Source of the DNA: Paraburkholderia panacisoli
GTDB taxonomy: Bacteria; Pseudomonadota; Gammaproteobacteria; Burkholderiales; Burkholderiaceae
NCBI RefSeq assembly: GCF_008369935.1
Contig: NZ_VTUZ01000012.1
Coordinates: 186,001-250,000 of the forward strand
Length of the DNA stretch: 64,000 bases
Direction: 5' to 3'
Positions 15,993-23,769 of the stretch are shown piece by piece (position 1 is the stretch's first letter; every line of letters starts with the position of its first letter). Made by a program: the position numbers and the translations under genes. Below the pieces are notes generated by a model. It did no database searches. It was not told the DNA's origin and saw nothing but the letters and a program-made list of their open reading frames with translations.

Positions 15993-16237
15993 GTCGATCG
16001 GAGTCAGCGCTTTAGCGCTTACTCCGATCCCATGCAACGCGGTCGATCGGAGTTAGTGCTTTAGCACTTACTCCGATCCCATGCAACGCGGTCGATCGGA
16101 GTCAATGCCTCAGCCCTTACTCCGATCCCATGCATCGCGGTCGATCGGAGTCAATGCCTCAGCCCTTACCCCGATCCCATGCATCGCAGTCAGTCGGAGT
16201 CAATGCTTCAGCCCTTACCCCGACGCCAAGCAACGCA
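15993..16237 (-). repeat. Five tandem copies of a 49-bp palindromic repeat
   Basis: Units start at 15993, 16042, 16091, 16140 and 16189, an exact 49-bp period. Each begins GTCGATCGGAGT (GTCAGTCGGAGT in the last) and contains an outer inverted repeat GATCGGAGT/ACTCCGATC. Unit 1 has inner arms AGCGCT/AGCGCT; unit 2 has AGTGCT/AGCACT, a compensating pair of changes. In units 3-5 the inner arm is broken and in units 4-5 the outer arm has drifted. There are no unique spacers, so it is not CRISPR. The block nearest the gene joins the ribosome binding site of the aminotransferase. A lone relative sits at 6754-6802. Confidence 0.9.
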
Positions 16238-16475
16238 ATTGCTCCTATTCAGTCCTTCAGTGTAGACAGAGCGCGACGCATGCACAAAGGCGCGGCACTC
16301 ATGCACCGTCGACAACCGCTGGCGGATGCGCGCGCTTCGTTGCAGCGCGGCGCGCACCCGAACGAGGCGCCTGTCGCGATCCTGCACCACTTTTGCGCCG
16401 CGCCGCGCGCACGCGGCCCGCTGGCCAGGCGCACCGCAGCGCGCAACACGCGTAGTTCGGGTCGAACTTACTGCA
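16238..16475 (+). promoter_or_regulatory. Upstream region of urtA with possible NtrC half-sites
   Basis: No gene is seen here. TGCACC at 16383-16388, followed after 5 bp by TGCGCC, agrees with 9 of 12 positions of the NtrC consensus TGCACC-N5-GGTGCA and is 95 bp from the sigma-54-type promoter, a usual enhancer distance. CGCACC and GGCGCC at about 16354-16371 form another loose dyad. Assignment to NtrC is inference from weak matches plus the nitrogen-related function of the downstream genes. Confidence 0.35.
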
Positions 16476-16491
16476 TGGCATGTGCCTTGCA
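16476..16491 (+). promoter_or_regulatory. Sigma-54-type promoter for urtABCDE
   Basis: TGGCATGTGCCTTGCA matches the sigma-54 consensus TGGCACG-N4-TTGCW at every fixed position but one, with the required 12-bp step between the GG and GC dinucleotides. Expected transcription start is near 16502, giving a leader of about 78 bases to the urtA ATG. Sigma-54 and NtrC control of urea uptake is common in proteobacteria. Confidence 0.65.
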
Positions 16492-16579
16492 GTACACAAG
16501 CGGCAAGTCATGCGGGACAAGCCCTGCTGGCTGAAATAGACGCCCATAAACAGTCACCATCAATGGCAAGGGGATATAC

Positions 16580-17878
16580 ATGAAACGTCGCAGTCTGTTG
16601 AAGTTCGGTTCCATGTCCGGCGCACTGGCGCTGGCGGGTCAGGTGCCGTTCGCGAACGCGCAGTCCGATAGCGGTCCGATCAAGGTCGGCATCCTCCATT
16701 CGCTGTCGGGCACGATGGCCATCTCCGAAACATCGCTCAAGGACACCGCGTTGATGACCATCGCGGAGATCAACAAGAACGGCGGTGTGATGGGCCGTCA
16801 GATTCAGCCGGTGGTGGTCGACCCGGCGTCGAACTGGCCGCTGTTCGCCGAGAAAGCGCGCCAGCTGATCACCCAGGAAAAGTGCGCAGCGGTGTTCGGC
16901 TGCTGGACTTCGGTGTCGCGCAAATCGGTGCTGCCGGTGTTCGAGGAACTGAACGGCCTGCTGTTCTATCCGGTGCAGTACGAGGGCGAGGAAATGTCGC
17001 GCAACGTGTTCTACACGGGCGCAGCGCCGAATCAGCAGGCGATCCCCGCGACCGAATATCTGATGAGCGCGGAAGGCGGCGGCGCCAAGCGCTTCTTCCT
17101 GCTAGGCACCGACTATGTGTATCCGCGCACGACCAACAAGATCCTGCGCGCATTCCTCAAATCCAAGGGCGTCCAGGAAGCCGACATTCAAGAGGTCTAC
17201 ACGCCGTTCGGCCACAGCGACTATCAGACCATCGTCGCCAACATCAAGACCTTCTCGCAAGGCGGCAAGACCGCGGTGATCTCGACGGTGAACGGCGATT
17301 CGAACGTGCCGTTCTACAAGGAGCTCGGCAACCAGGGGCTGAAGGCGTCGGACGTGCCGGTGGTCGCATTCTCGGTCGGCGAGGAGGAACTGCGCGGCAT
17401 CGACACGAAGCCGCTGGTCGGCAACCTCGCGGCATGGAACTACTTCATGTCGCTGCGCAACCCGTCCAACGAGAAGTTCAAGAAGCAATGGGCCGCGTGG
17501 GTCGCGCAAAACAACCTGCCGGGCGGCACGAAGCGCGTGACCAACGACCCGATGGAAGCGACCTTCGTCGGCATCCACATGTGGAAGCAGGCGGTCGAGA
17601 AAGCGAAGAGCACCGAGGTGGACAAGGTGCGCGTCGCGATGGTCGGCCAGACTTTCGCCGCGCCGTCGGGCTTCACGCTGGAGATGGACGGCAATCACCA
17701 TCTGCACAAGCCGGTGATGATCGGCGAAGTGCGCGCCGACGGCCAGTTCAACGTGGTGTGGCGCACCAAGACCGCGATCCGCGCGCAGCCGTGGAGCCCG
17801 TTCATCGCCGGCAATTCGAGCAAGCCGGACGTGGTCAGTTCGATTCCGGCGTTCCTGAAGCGCTCGCGCGTCGCCTGA
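16580..17878 (+). CDS. urtA: Urea ABC transporter substrate-binding protein UrtA
   Basis: 432 aa from the ATG at 16580 with AAGGGG 6 bp upstream. The N-terminus MKRRSLLKFGSMSGALALAG has a twin-arginine-like motif and a hydrophobic stretch ending PFANA, so export may use Tat. The mature protein shows VGILHSLSGTMAISE, GGVMGRQIQPVVVDPASNWP and VFGCWTSVSRKSVLPVFEE, all characteristic of UrtA rather than of general amide receptors. It binds urea in the periplasm and delivers it to UrtB/UrtC. First gene of the urea cluster, with a sigma-54-type promoter upstream; a 185-bp hairpin-rich gap separates it from urtB. Confidence 0.93.
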   Translation: MKRRSLLKFGSMSGALALAGQVPFANAQSDSGPIKVGILHSLSGTMAISETSLKDTALMTIAEINKNGGVMGRQIQPVVVDPASNWPLFAEKARQLITQEKCAAVFGCWTSVSRKSVLPVFEELNGLLFYPVQYEGEEMSRNVFYTGAAPNQQAIPATEYLMSAEGGGAKRFFLLGTDYVYPRTTNKILRAFLKSKGVQEADIQEVYTPFGHSDYQTIVANIKTFSQGGKTAVISTVNGDSNVPFYKELGNQGLKASDVPVVAFSVGEEELRGIDTKPLVGNLAAWNYFMSLRNPSNEKFKKQWAAWVAQNNLPGGTKRVTNDPMEATFVGIHMWKQAVEKAKSTEVDKVRVAMVGQTFAAPSGFTLEMDGNHHLHKPVMIGEVRADGQFNVVWRTKTAIRAQPWSPFIAGNSSKPDVVSSIPAFLKRSRVA

Positions 17879-17882
17879 CAGG

Positions 17883-18039
17883 ACGGCTCGCTGCGGCGGC
17901 GCTTATCAGCCGCTTGACCGCTTAGCCGCGTAGCGAGCCGGCGTGAACTCACGGCCCCTGGCTCACGCCCGACGCGCGTCGGGCGTTCAGCGTGCCGTGG
18001 GTTCGTACCGTGAAGGCGGGTTGCGTGCACGCGCAACCC
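17883..18039 (+). other. Cluster of three stem-loops between urtA and urtB
   Basis: The gap holds a long imperfect stem (CGGCTCGCT near 17883 pairing with AGCGAGCCG near 17933), an exact 20-bp palindrome CGCCCGACGCGCGTCGGGCG at 17966-17985, and GGGTTGCG/CGCAACCC at 18018-18039 with a 6-base loop. None is followed by a U-run. Such structures after a binding-protein gene commonly stabilise its 3' end or reduce read-through, giving more receptor than membrane components; that role is inferred. Confidence 0.6.
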
Positions 18040-18063
18040 GACGGTTTACCTCCAAAGGCCATC

Positions 18064-19707
18064 ATGGCGTTTTCATTGCTCAAATCCGCACGACTGTCAC
18101 GCTTCGCACGGCGTAGCATCGCCGGCGCGGCGCTGGTGCTGCTCGCCGGCGCGCCGCTGGCCGCGTTCGCGCTCGTCCCCGCCGATGTCGCGCCGCTCGC
18201 CGGTGACGACTTCGACACCAAATCCGCGGCAATCGACAAGCTGATCGCCAACCACGACAAGGAATCGCTCGCGGTGCTCAAGGCGCTGTCCGACGACAGC
18301 GCGCTCGCCACCGATGCGGGCGCCGTGCTGCTGCAAGACGGCGACACCGCACGCGACGCCGTCACCGGCAAGACCGTCGCGGCCGGCGACGCCCAGCCGG
18401 TCACGCTGAACAACCTGCTGCGCTCGAAAGTGGCGGGCGCGCTCTCAGGCCTGCAACTCGACTCGGCCGACCGCGCGACCCGCGAAGCCGCGATCGCGTC
18501 GCTGCTGCAAAACCCCGATCCGGCGATCAAGCCGCTGGTCGACGCGGCCCGCGCAAAGGAAACCGATCCGGCCTTGAAAAAGCGCCTCGACACGCTGTGG
18601 GCGATGACCGCATTGCACGACGCCGACCCGGCCAAACGTCTCGAAGCCGTGCAACTGGTGGCTGCGCGGCACGACCTCGACATGAACGAACTGCTGCGGC
18701 CGCTGGTCGCGAAAAAAGCGGACGGCAGCTTCGTCGAAGCCGACGACCGCGTGCGCGCCGCCGCGCAAAGCGGCATCGACGAACTCGATGCGATCCAGCG
18801 CCGCAGCCAGATCGCCGGCACGTTGTTCGCCGGCTTGTCGCTCGGCAGCGTGCTGCTGCTCGCCGCGCTCGGCCTGGCAATCACGTATGGACTGATCGGC
18901 GTGATCAACATGGCGCACGGCGAATTCCTGATGATCGGCGCGTACGCGACGTATGTGGTGCAGAACCTCTTTCAGCGCTTCGCGCCCGGCGCGTTCGACT
19001 GGTATCCGCTGCTCGCGGTGCCGGCGTCGTTCGCGGCGGCGGGGCTGGTGGGCATCGTGCTCGAACGGCTGGTGCTCAAGCACCTGTACGGCCGTCCGCT
19101 CGAAACACTGCTGACCACGTTCGGCGTCAGCCTGATCCTGATCCAGGCAACGCGCATGCTGTTCGGCGCGCAGAACGTGCAGGTGATCAACCCTGCGTGG
19201 ATGAGCGGCGGCGTGACCGTGCTGCCGAATCTCATCCTGCCGTACAACCGGCTGGCGATTCTGGCGTTTTCGCTGATCGTGGTCGCGATCGCGTGGGCGG
19301 TGCTGACGAGGACGCGCCTCGGCCTGTTCGTGCGCGCCGTCACGCAGAACCGCCGGATGGCCGCGTGCGTCGGCGTGAAAACCGCGCGGGTCGATTCGTA
19401 TGCGTTCGCGTTCGGCGCGGGCATCGCGGGTCTGGGCGGCTGCGCGCTGTCGCAGATCGGCAATGTCGGACCGGACCTCGGCCAGAGCTACATCATCGAT
19501 TCCTTCATGGCGGTCGTGCTGGGCGGCGTCGGCCAGCTCGCCGGCACCGTGATCGGCGGCTTCGGGCTCGGGCTCGTCAGCAAGGCGATCGAACCGTTCT
19601 GGGGCGCGGTGCTCGCGAAGATCGCGGTGCTCGTGCTGATCGTGCTGTTCATCCAGAAGCGTCCGCAGGGCATGTTCGCCCTCAAGGGCCGTAGCGCGGA
19701 GGCATGA
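18064..19707 (+). CDS. urtB: Urea ABC transporter permease UrtB
   Basis: 547 aa from the ATG at 18064; a reading from 17992 adds 24 residues before the signal anchor and is less likely. UrtB proteins differ from LivH by a long N-terminal extension, and that is present: a signal-like segment (residues about 18-40) is followed by some 220 residues of Ala/Asp-rich, HEAT-like helical sequence. The permease proper starts near LFAGLSLGSVLLLAALGLAITYGLIGVINMAHGEFLMIGAYATY and ends with IQKRPQGMFALKGR. It forms the membrane channel with UrtC. UrtC starts one base after the urtB stop. Confidence 0.92.
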   Translation: MAFSLLKSARLSRFARRSIAGAALVLLAGAPLAAFALVPADVAPLAGDDFDTKSAAIDKLIANHDKESLAVLKALSDDSALATDAGAVLLQDGDTARDAVTGKTVAAGDAQPVTLNNLLRSKVAGALSGLQLDSADRATREAAIASLLQNPDPAIKPLVDAARAKETDPALKKRLDTLWAMTALHDADPAKRLEAVQLVAARHDLDMNELLRPLVAKKADGSFVEADDRVRAAAQSGIDELDAIQRRSQIAGTLFAGLSLGSVLLLAALGLAITYGLIGVINMAHGEFLMIGAYATYVVQNLFQRFAPGAFDWYPLLAVPASFAAAGLVGIVLERLVLKHLYGRPLETLLTTFGVSLILIQATRMLFGAQNVQVINPAWMSGGVTVLPNLILPYNRLAILAFSLIVVAIAWAVLTRTRLGLFVRAVTQNRRMAACVGVKTARVDSYAFAFGAGIAGLGGCALSQIGNVGPDLGQSYIIDSFMAVVLGGVGQLAGTVIGGFGLGLVSKAIEPFWGAVLAKIAVLVLIVLFIQKRPQGMFALKGRSAEA

Positions 19708-19708
19708 G

Positions 19709-20905
19709 ATGACTTCTGCTACTTCATCGACAACCTCGTCTGCTCGCGTCGGCGCAACCAACAGCGGCGCAGCGGCATCCGCACGCGACTTGCAGTCCGG
19801 CTTCGCGCTCGGCTTGCCGCCGCGTCCCGCGCTGCTGTCGCGGCGCGCATGGCTCGCGCTGATCGCGCTGATCATCGTGTTCGGGCTCGGCGTGCCGTTT
19901 GCCACGCTGGTGGTGCCGGAGACGAGCGCACTGCATCTGTCCGCCTACGCGACGACGATCGCCGGCAAGTTCATGTGCTACGCGATCGCGGCGCTCGCGC
20001 TCGACCTGGTGTGGGGCTACTGCGGCATTCTGAGCCTCGGCCACGCGCTGTTCTTCGCGCTGGGCGGCTACGCGATCGGCATGTACCTGATGCGCGCAAT
20101 CGGCCACGAGGGCAAGTACGGCAGCGACCTGCCCGACTTCATGGTGTTCCTCGACTGGCATCAACTGCCGTGGTACTGGGAAGGCACCCAGCATCTCGGC
20201 TATGCGCTGCTGCTGGTGGTGCTGGTGCCGGCGGTGGTCGCGTGGGTGTTCGGCTTCTTCACGTTCCGCTCGCGCGTGAAGGGCGTGTACCTGTCGATCA
20301 TCACCCAGGCGATGACCTTCGCCGCGATGCTGCTGTTCTATCGCAACGAAACGGGCTTCGGCGGCAATAACGGCTTCACCGACTTCAAGCGCATCGGCGG
20401 CTTTCCGATCACGCATCCGGGCACCCGCACTGCCCTGCTGCTGATCACGTTCGCGGTGCTGATCCTCGCGTTCATCGGTGCGCGCGCGATCGTCACGTCG
20501 AAGCTCGGCCGCGTGGTCACAGCCGTACGCGACGGCGAAACGCGTTTGATGTTCCTCGGCTACAGCCCGCTCGCGTACAAGCTGTTCGTGTGGACCGTGT
20601 CGGCGGTGCTGTGCGGGGTCGCCGGCGCGTTGTATGTGCCGCAGGTCGGCATCATCAATCCCGGCGAGATGTCGCCGGGCAACTCGATCGAGATGGCGAT
20701 CTGGGTCGCGGTGGGCGGACGCGGCACGCTGATCGGGCCGATCATCGGCGCGTTCGCGGTGAACGGCGCGAAGAGTTTCTTTACGGCGAACTTCCCTGAA
20801 TACTGGCTGTTCTTTCTCGGTCTGATCTTCGTGCTGGTTCCGCTGCTGCTGCCCAACGGCATCATGGGACTGATCGAACTCGTGACGCGCAGGAGAAACC
20901 GCTGA
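19709..20905 (+). CDS. urtC: Urea ABC transporter permease UrtC
   Basis: 398 aa, LivM-like permease of the BPD_transp_2 family. The first 40 residues are Ser/Thr/Ala-rich and cytoplasmic, followed by about nine hydrophobic segments. Recognisable UrtC blocks are LVWGYCGILSLGHALFFALGGYAIGMYL, ETGFGGNNGFTDFK and PGEMSPGNSIEMAIWVAVGGRGTLIGPIIGA. It pairs with UrtB. The stop shares one base with the urtD start (TGATG), a coupling sign. Confidence 0.93.
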   Translation: MTSATSSTTSSARVGATNSGAAASARDLQSGFALGLPPRPALLSRRAWLALIALIIVFGLGVPFATLVVPETSALHLSAYATTIAGKFMCYAIAALALDLVWGYCGILSLGHALFFALGGYAIGMYLMRAIGHEGKYGSDLPDFMVFLDWHQLPWYWEGTQHLGYALLLVVLVPAVVAWVFGFFTFRSRVKGVYLSIITQAMTFAAMLLFYRNETGFGGNNGFTDFKRIGGFPITHPGTRTALLLITFAVLILAFIGARAIVTSKLGRVVTAVRDGETRLMFLGYSPLAYKLFVWTVSAVLCGVAGALYVPQVGIINPGEMSPGNSIEMAIWVAVGGRGTLIGPIIGAFAVNGAKSFFTANFPEYWLFFLGLIFVLVPLLLPNGIMGLIELVTRRRNR

Positions 20906-21768
20906 TGAACGAAAACCCGATGGTTCCTGATCTGGCTTTACCGGAACAACCCGCCGAGCACTCGCTGAGCGGCGTCGCAAGCATGGGGCACGCGGTGGTG
21001 CCCGGCGAGATCGACATTTCGCACGGCACGATTCTGTACCTCGAAGACGTGACCGTGAGCTTCGACGGCTTTCGCGCGTTGAACGCGCTGTCGCTCGCGA
21101 TCGACGCGGGCGAATTGCGCTGCATCATCGGTCCGAACGGCGCCGGCAAGACGACGATGATGGATGTCATCACCGGCAAGACGGAGCCGGACTCCGGCAA
21201 GGTGTTTCTCGGGCAGTCGATCGACTTGACGCGGATGAACGAGCCGTCCATCGCGCGCGCGGGGATCGGCCGCAAGTTTCAGAAGCCGACCGTGTTCGAA
21301 CAGCATCCGGTGTGGGAAAACCTCGAACTGGCGATGAAGGCCGACAAGGGCTGGTGGGCCTCGTTGCGCGCGCGCCTGGATCGTCAGGCGCAGGCGCGCA
21401 TCGAGGAAACGCTCGCGCTGATTGGTCTGGAGAGCGAAGCGCGGCGCCTGGCCGGCGAGCTTTCGCATGGACAGAAGCAGCGGCTCGAAATCGGCATGCT
21501 GCTGATGCAGCAACCGGCGCTGCTGTTGCTCGACGAACCGGCCGCCGGCATGACCGACGACGAGACCATGCAGCTCGCCGAGCTGCTCAACCATCTGCGC
21601 GGCACCTGTTCGATGATGGTCGTCGAACACGACATGGAGTTCGTGGCGGCGTTGTCGGGCGACGCCGGCAAGGTGACGGTGATGGCCGAAGGACGCGTGC
21701 TAGCGCACGGCACGCTCGACGAGGTCAAGAAAGACGAGACGGTCATCGAGTCTTACCTGGGCCGATGA
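20905..21768 (+). CDS. urtD: Urea ABC transporter ATP-binding protein UrtD
   Basis: 287 aa, LivG-type ATPase. An extra N-terminal stretch of about 40 residues precedes the ABC fold. Walker A GPNGAGKTT, signature LSHGQKQRLEIG and Walker B LLLLDEPAAGM are all present, and FQKPTVFEQHPVWENLELA is typical of UrtD. One of two ATPases that drive urea import. The start is fixed by the one-base overlap with urtC. Confidence 0.93.
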   Translation: MNENPMVPDLALPEQPAEHSLSGVASMGHAVVPGEIDISHGTILYLEDVTVSFDGFRALNALSLAIDAGELRCIIGPNGAGKTTMMDVITGKTEPDSGKVFLGQSIDLTRMNEPSIARAGIGRKFQKPTVFEQHPVWENLELAMKADKGWWASLRARLDRQAQARIEETLALIGLESEARRLAGELSHGQKQRLEIGMLLMQQPALLLLDEPAAGMTDDETMQLAELLNHLRGTCSMMVVEHDMEFVAALSGDAGKVTVMAEGRVLAHGTLDEVKKDETVIESYLGR

Positions 21769-21808
21769 GTGGGCCGATGAATCAAAGCTTCGAACGGATA
21801 TAACGCAC

Positions 21809-22501
21809 ATGCTGGAAGTCGAAAACCTGAACCAGTACTACGGCGGCAGCCACATCCTGCGCGATGTGAAGCTCACCGTGCCCGACGGCAAGCTCACCGT
21901 GCTGCTGGGCCGCAACGGCGTCGGCAAGACCACGCTGCTGCGCTGCCTGATGGGCGTCGTGCAGACGAAGAGCGGTTCGATCGCCTGGCGCGGCACGCCG
22001 ATCACCAGGCTGCCGACCCATGCGCGCGTCGAGCACGGTCTCGCCTATGTGCCGCAAGGCCGCGATATCTTTCCGCGTCTGACCGTCGAGGAGAATCTGC
22101 TGGTCGGCGCGGCCAGCAAGAAAGCGCCCAAAAAAATCCCCGACCGCATCTACGAACTGTTCCCGGTCCTGAAGGATATGCGCAGCCGGCGCGGCGGCGA
22201 TCTGTCGGGCGGTCAGCAGCAGCAGCTCGCGATTGGCCGCGCGCTGATGAGCGATCCGCAACTGCTGATCCTCGATGAACCGACCGAAGGCATCCAGCCG
22301 TCGATCATTCAGGACATCGGGCGCACGCTGCGTCAACTGGTCGAGGAAATGGGCATGACGGTGCTGCTCGTCGAGCAGTACTATGACTTCGCGAAGGACA
22401 TTGCCGATCGCTACTGGGTGATGAGCCGCGGTGAAATCGTCGCGGGCGGCGAAGGCGCGAGCATGGACACCGATGGCGTGCGTGCATTGATCGCGGTGTG
22501 A
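21809..22501 (+). CDS. urtE: Urea ABC transporter ATP-binding protein UrtE
   Basis: 230 aa, LivF-type ATPase with Walker A GRNGVGKTT, signature LSGGQQQQLAIG and Walker B LLILDEPTEGIQPSII. LNQYYGGSHILRDVKLTVPDGKLTVLLGRNG and YVPQGRDIFPRLTVEENL match UrtE closely. It follows urtD by 40 bp and completes the transporter; ureD follows after 135 bp on the same strand. Confidence 0.93.
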   Translation: MLEVENLNQYYGGSHILRDVKLTVPDGKLTVLLGRNGVGKTTLLRCLMGVVQTKSGSIAWRGTPITRLPTHARVEHGLAYVPQGRDIFPRLTVEENLLVGAASKKAPKKIPDRIYELFPVLKDMRSRRGGDLSGGQQQQLAIGRALMSDPQLLILDEPTEGIQPSIIQDIGRTLRQLVEEMGMTVLLVEQYYDFAKDIADRYWVMSRGEIVAGGEGASMDTDGVRALIAV

Positions 22502-22636
22502 TCGCCGTGTGACGGGCACGCGCAGGCGCACGTGCTATTCTCGCCGCATCCTCGGGCGGCACGGCTCGCGCGTGTCTCGCCAGCGCGAGTTCGTTCCGCC
22601 TTCACACTTCAGACCGATCGCACGTCGTCCATTCGC

Positions 22637-23530
22637 ATGTCGCTTCACGATAATCACGCCACGCTCGCAGATGTGCAAACCGCGCTGCAAACTGCCGCGC
22701 ATTCGTCATGGCGCGCGCGTCTCGAACTCGGCTTCGTCAAACAGAACGAGCGCACGACGCTCGCACACCGGCTGCATGACGGGCCGTTGCGCGTGCAGCG
22801 GCCGCTCTATCCCGAAGGCCAGGCGATCTGTCACGCGGTGATCGTGCATCCGCCCGGCGGCATCGCGGGCGGCGATCAGCTCGATATCGATGTCGCGGTC
22901 GGCTCGGGTGCGCATGCCGTCATCACCACGCCCGGCGCGACCAAGTGGTACAAGTCCAATGGCCGCGCCGCGCATCAGCATGTCGCCGCGCGCGTCGGCG
23001 AGCAGGCGAAGCTCGACTGGCTGCCGCAAAACAACATCGTGTTCAACGACGCCCACGCGAACCTCGATTTCTCGCTGACGCTGGCCGAAGGCGCCACCGC
23101 GATCGGCTGGGACGCGATTCAACTCGGCCGGCAAGCGGCGGGCGAACGCTGGTCGGCGGGCCGGTTGCGGGCGGTGTCGCGCATCGTCGGTGCGCGCGGC
23201 GAGTTGCTGTGGCTCGAACGCGCGAGCCTCGACGCGACCGATCCGCTGCGCGATGCGGCCCAGGGGCTGGCCGGGTTCCCCGCATACGGCACGTTGTGGG
23301 CCGTAGGCGCGGCTTGCGACGACGCGCTGGCCGAGTCGCTGACCGCGCAATTGCCGTTCGACGACTCGCTGCGCGCCGCCGCGTCTTGCGTAACGAACGG
23401 TGTGGTGCTGGTGCGCGCGGTGTCGCGCTCGATGGAAACCTTGCAGCACGCGTTGACGCGCTGCTGGCTGCAACTGCGGCCGGTCGTGCACGGCGTCGCG
23501 GCGGTGCCTTTGCGGATCTGGTCGACCTGA
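22637..23530 (+). CDS. ureD: Urease accessory protein UreD
   Basis: 297 aa from the ATG at 22637; an upstream in-frame start at 22532 would add 35 residues outside the conserved region. WRARLELGFVKQNERTTLAHRLHDGPLRVQRPLYPEG and VIVHPPGGIAGGDQLDIDV mark the UreD/UreH family, followed by TTPGATKWYKSNGRAA. UreD binds apo-urease and, with UreF and UreG, makes the complex into which nickel is delivered. It is placed first in the urease gene set, as usual, but is split from ureA by an unrelated binding-protein gene. Confidence 0.92.
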   Translation: MSLHDNHATLADVQTALQTAAHSSWRARLELGFVKQNERTTLAHRLHDGPLRVQRPLYPEGQAICHAVIVHPPGGIAGGDQLDIDVAVGSGAHAVITTPGATKWYKSNGRAAHQHVAARVGEQAKLDWLPQNNIVFNDAHANLDFSLTLAEGATAIGWDAIQLGRQAAGERWSAGRLRAVSRIVGARGELLWLERASLDATDPLRDAAQGLAGFPAYGTLWAVGAACDDALAESLTAQLPFDDSLRAAASCVTNGVVLVRAVSRSMETLQHALTRCWLQLRPVVHGVAAVPLRIWST

Positions 23531-23586
23531 GCCGGTCGGGCGGCCTCACTGGCCGCCGCAGCCTTTCACCTTTGCAAGGCCGTGTG

Positions 23587-23603
23587 CGCACCATTAAGGC
23601 GCA
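23587..23603 (+). promoter_or_regulatory. NtrC-like dyad upstream of the amino-acid binding protein gene
   Basis: CGCACC-ATTAA-GGCGCA agrees with TGCACC-N5-GGTGCA at 10 of 12 positions. It lies about 65 bp upstream of the sigma-54-type element at 23668, and a second loose GTGCAC-containing dyad (GGGTGCACGACCC) follows near 23620-23632. Two closely spaced NtrC sites upstream of a sigma-54 promoter are a typical enhancer layout. NtrC binding is inferred. Confidence 0.5.
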
Positions 23604-23667
23604 CGCGCTCGCCCCAATCGGGTGCACGACCCGCGCTGACCGCCCGCAGTCCCAAGCCGCACCGGGA

Positions 23668-23683
23668 TGGCACACACCTTGCG
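23668..23683 (+). promoter_or_regulatory. Sigma-54-type promoter between ureD and the amino-acid binding protein gene
   Basis: TGGCACACACCTTGCG carries intact TGGCAC and TTGC elements with correct 12-bp GG-to-GC spacing; the last G departs from W and one A replaces the seventh G. Start of transcription is expected near 23694, 76 bases before the ATG at 23770. It could also serve ureABCEFG if transcription runs through. Confidence 0.68.
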
Positions 23684-23769
23684 TCGCCCTGCGCCACGAT
23701 GCTGCCGCGCGCTGACGGCAGCCGACCGGCTCGCCGCCATCACCACACCGCCACCACCGCCGACAGACC

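Noticed and set aside
15993..16237. CRISPR array
   Set aside because: Units are directly adjacent with no variable spacers, and the repeat itself is a 49-bp palindrome-containing unit.
16081..16534. Small proteins encoded across the 49-bp repeat array
   Set aside because: The frames simply translate the repeat (SIGV-ALTPIPC-type sequence) and have no own ribosome binding site; probably spurious.
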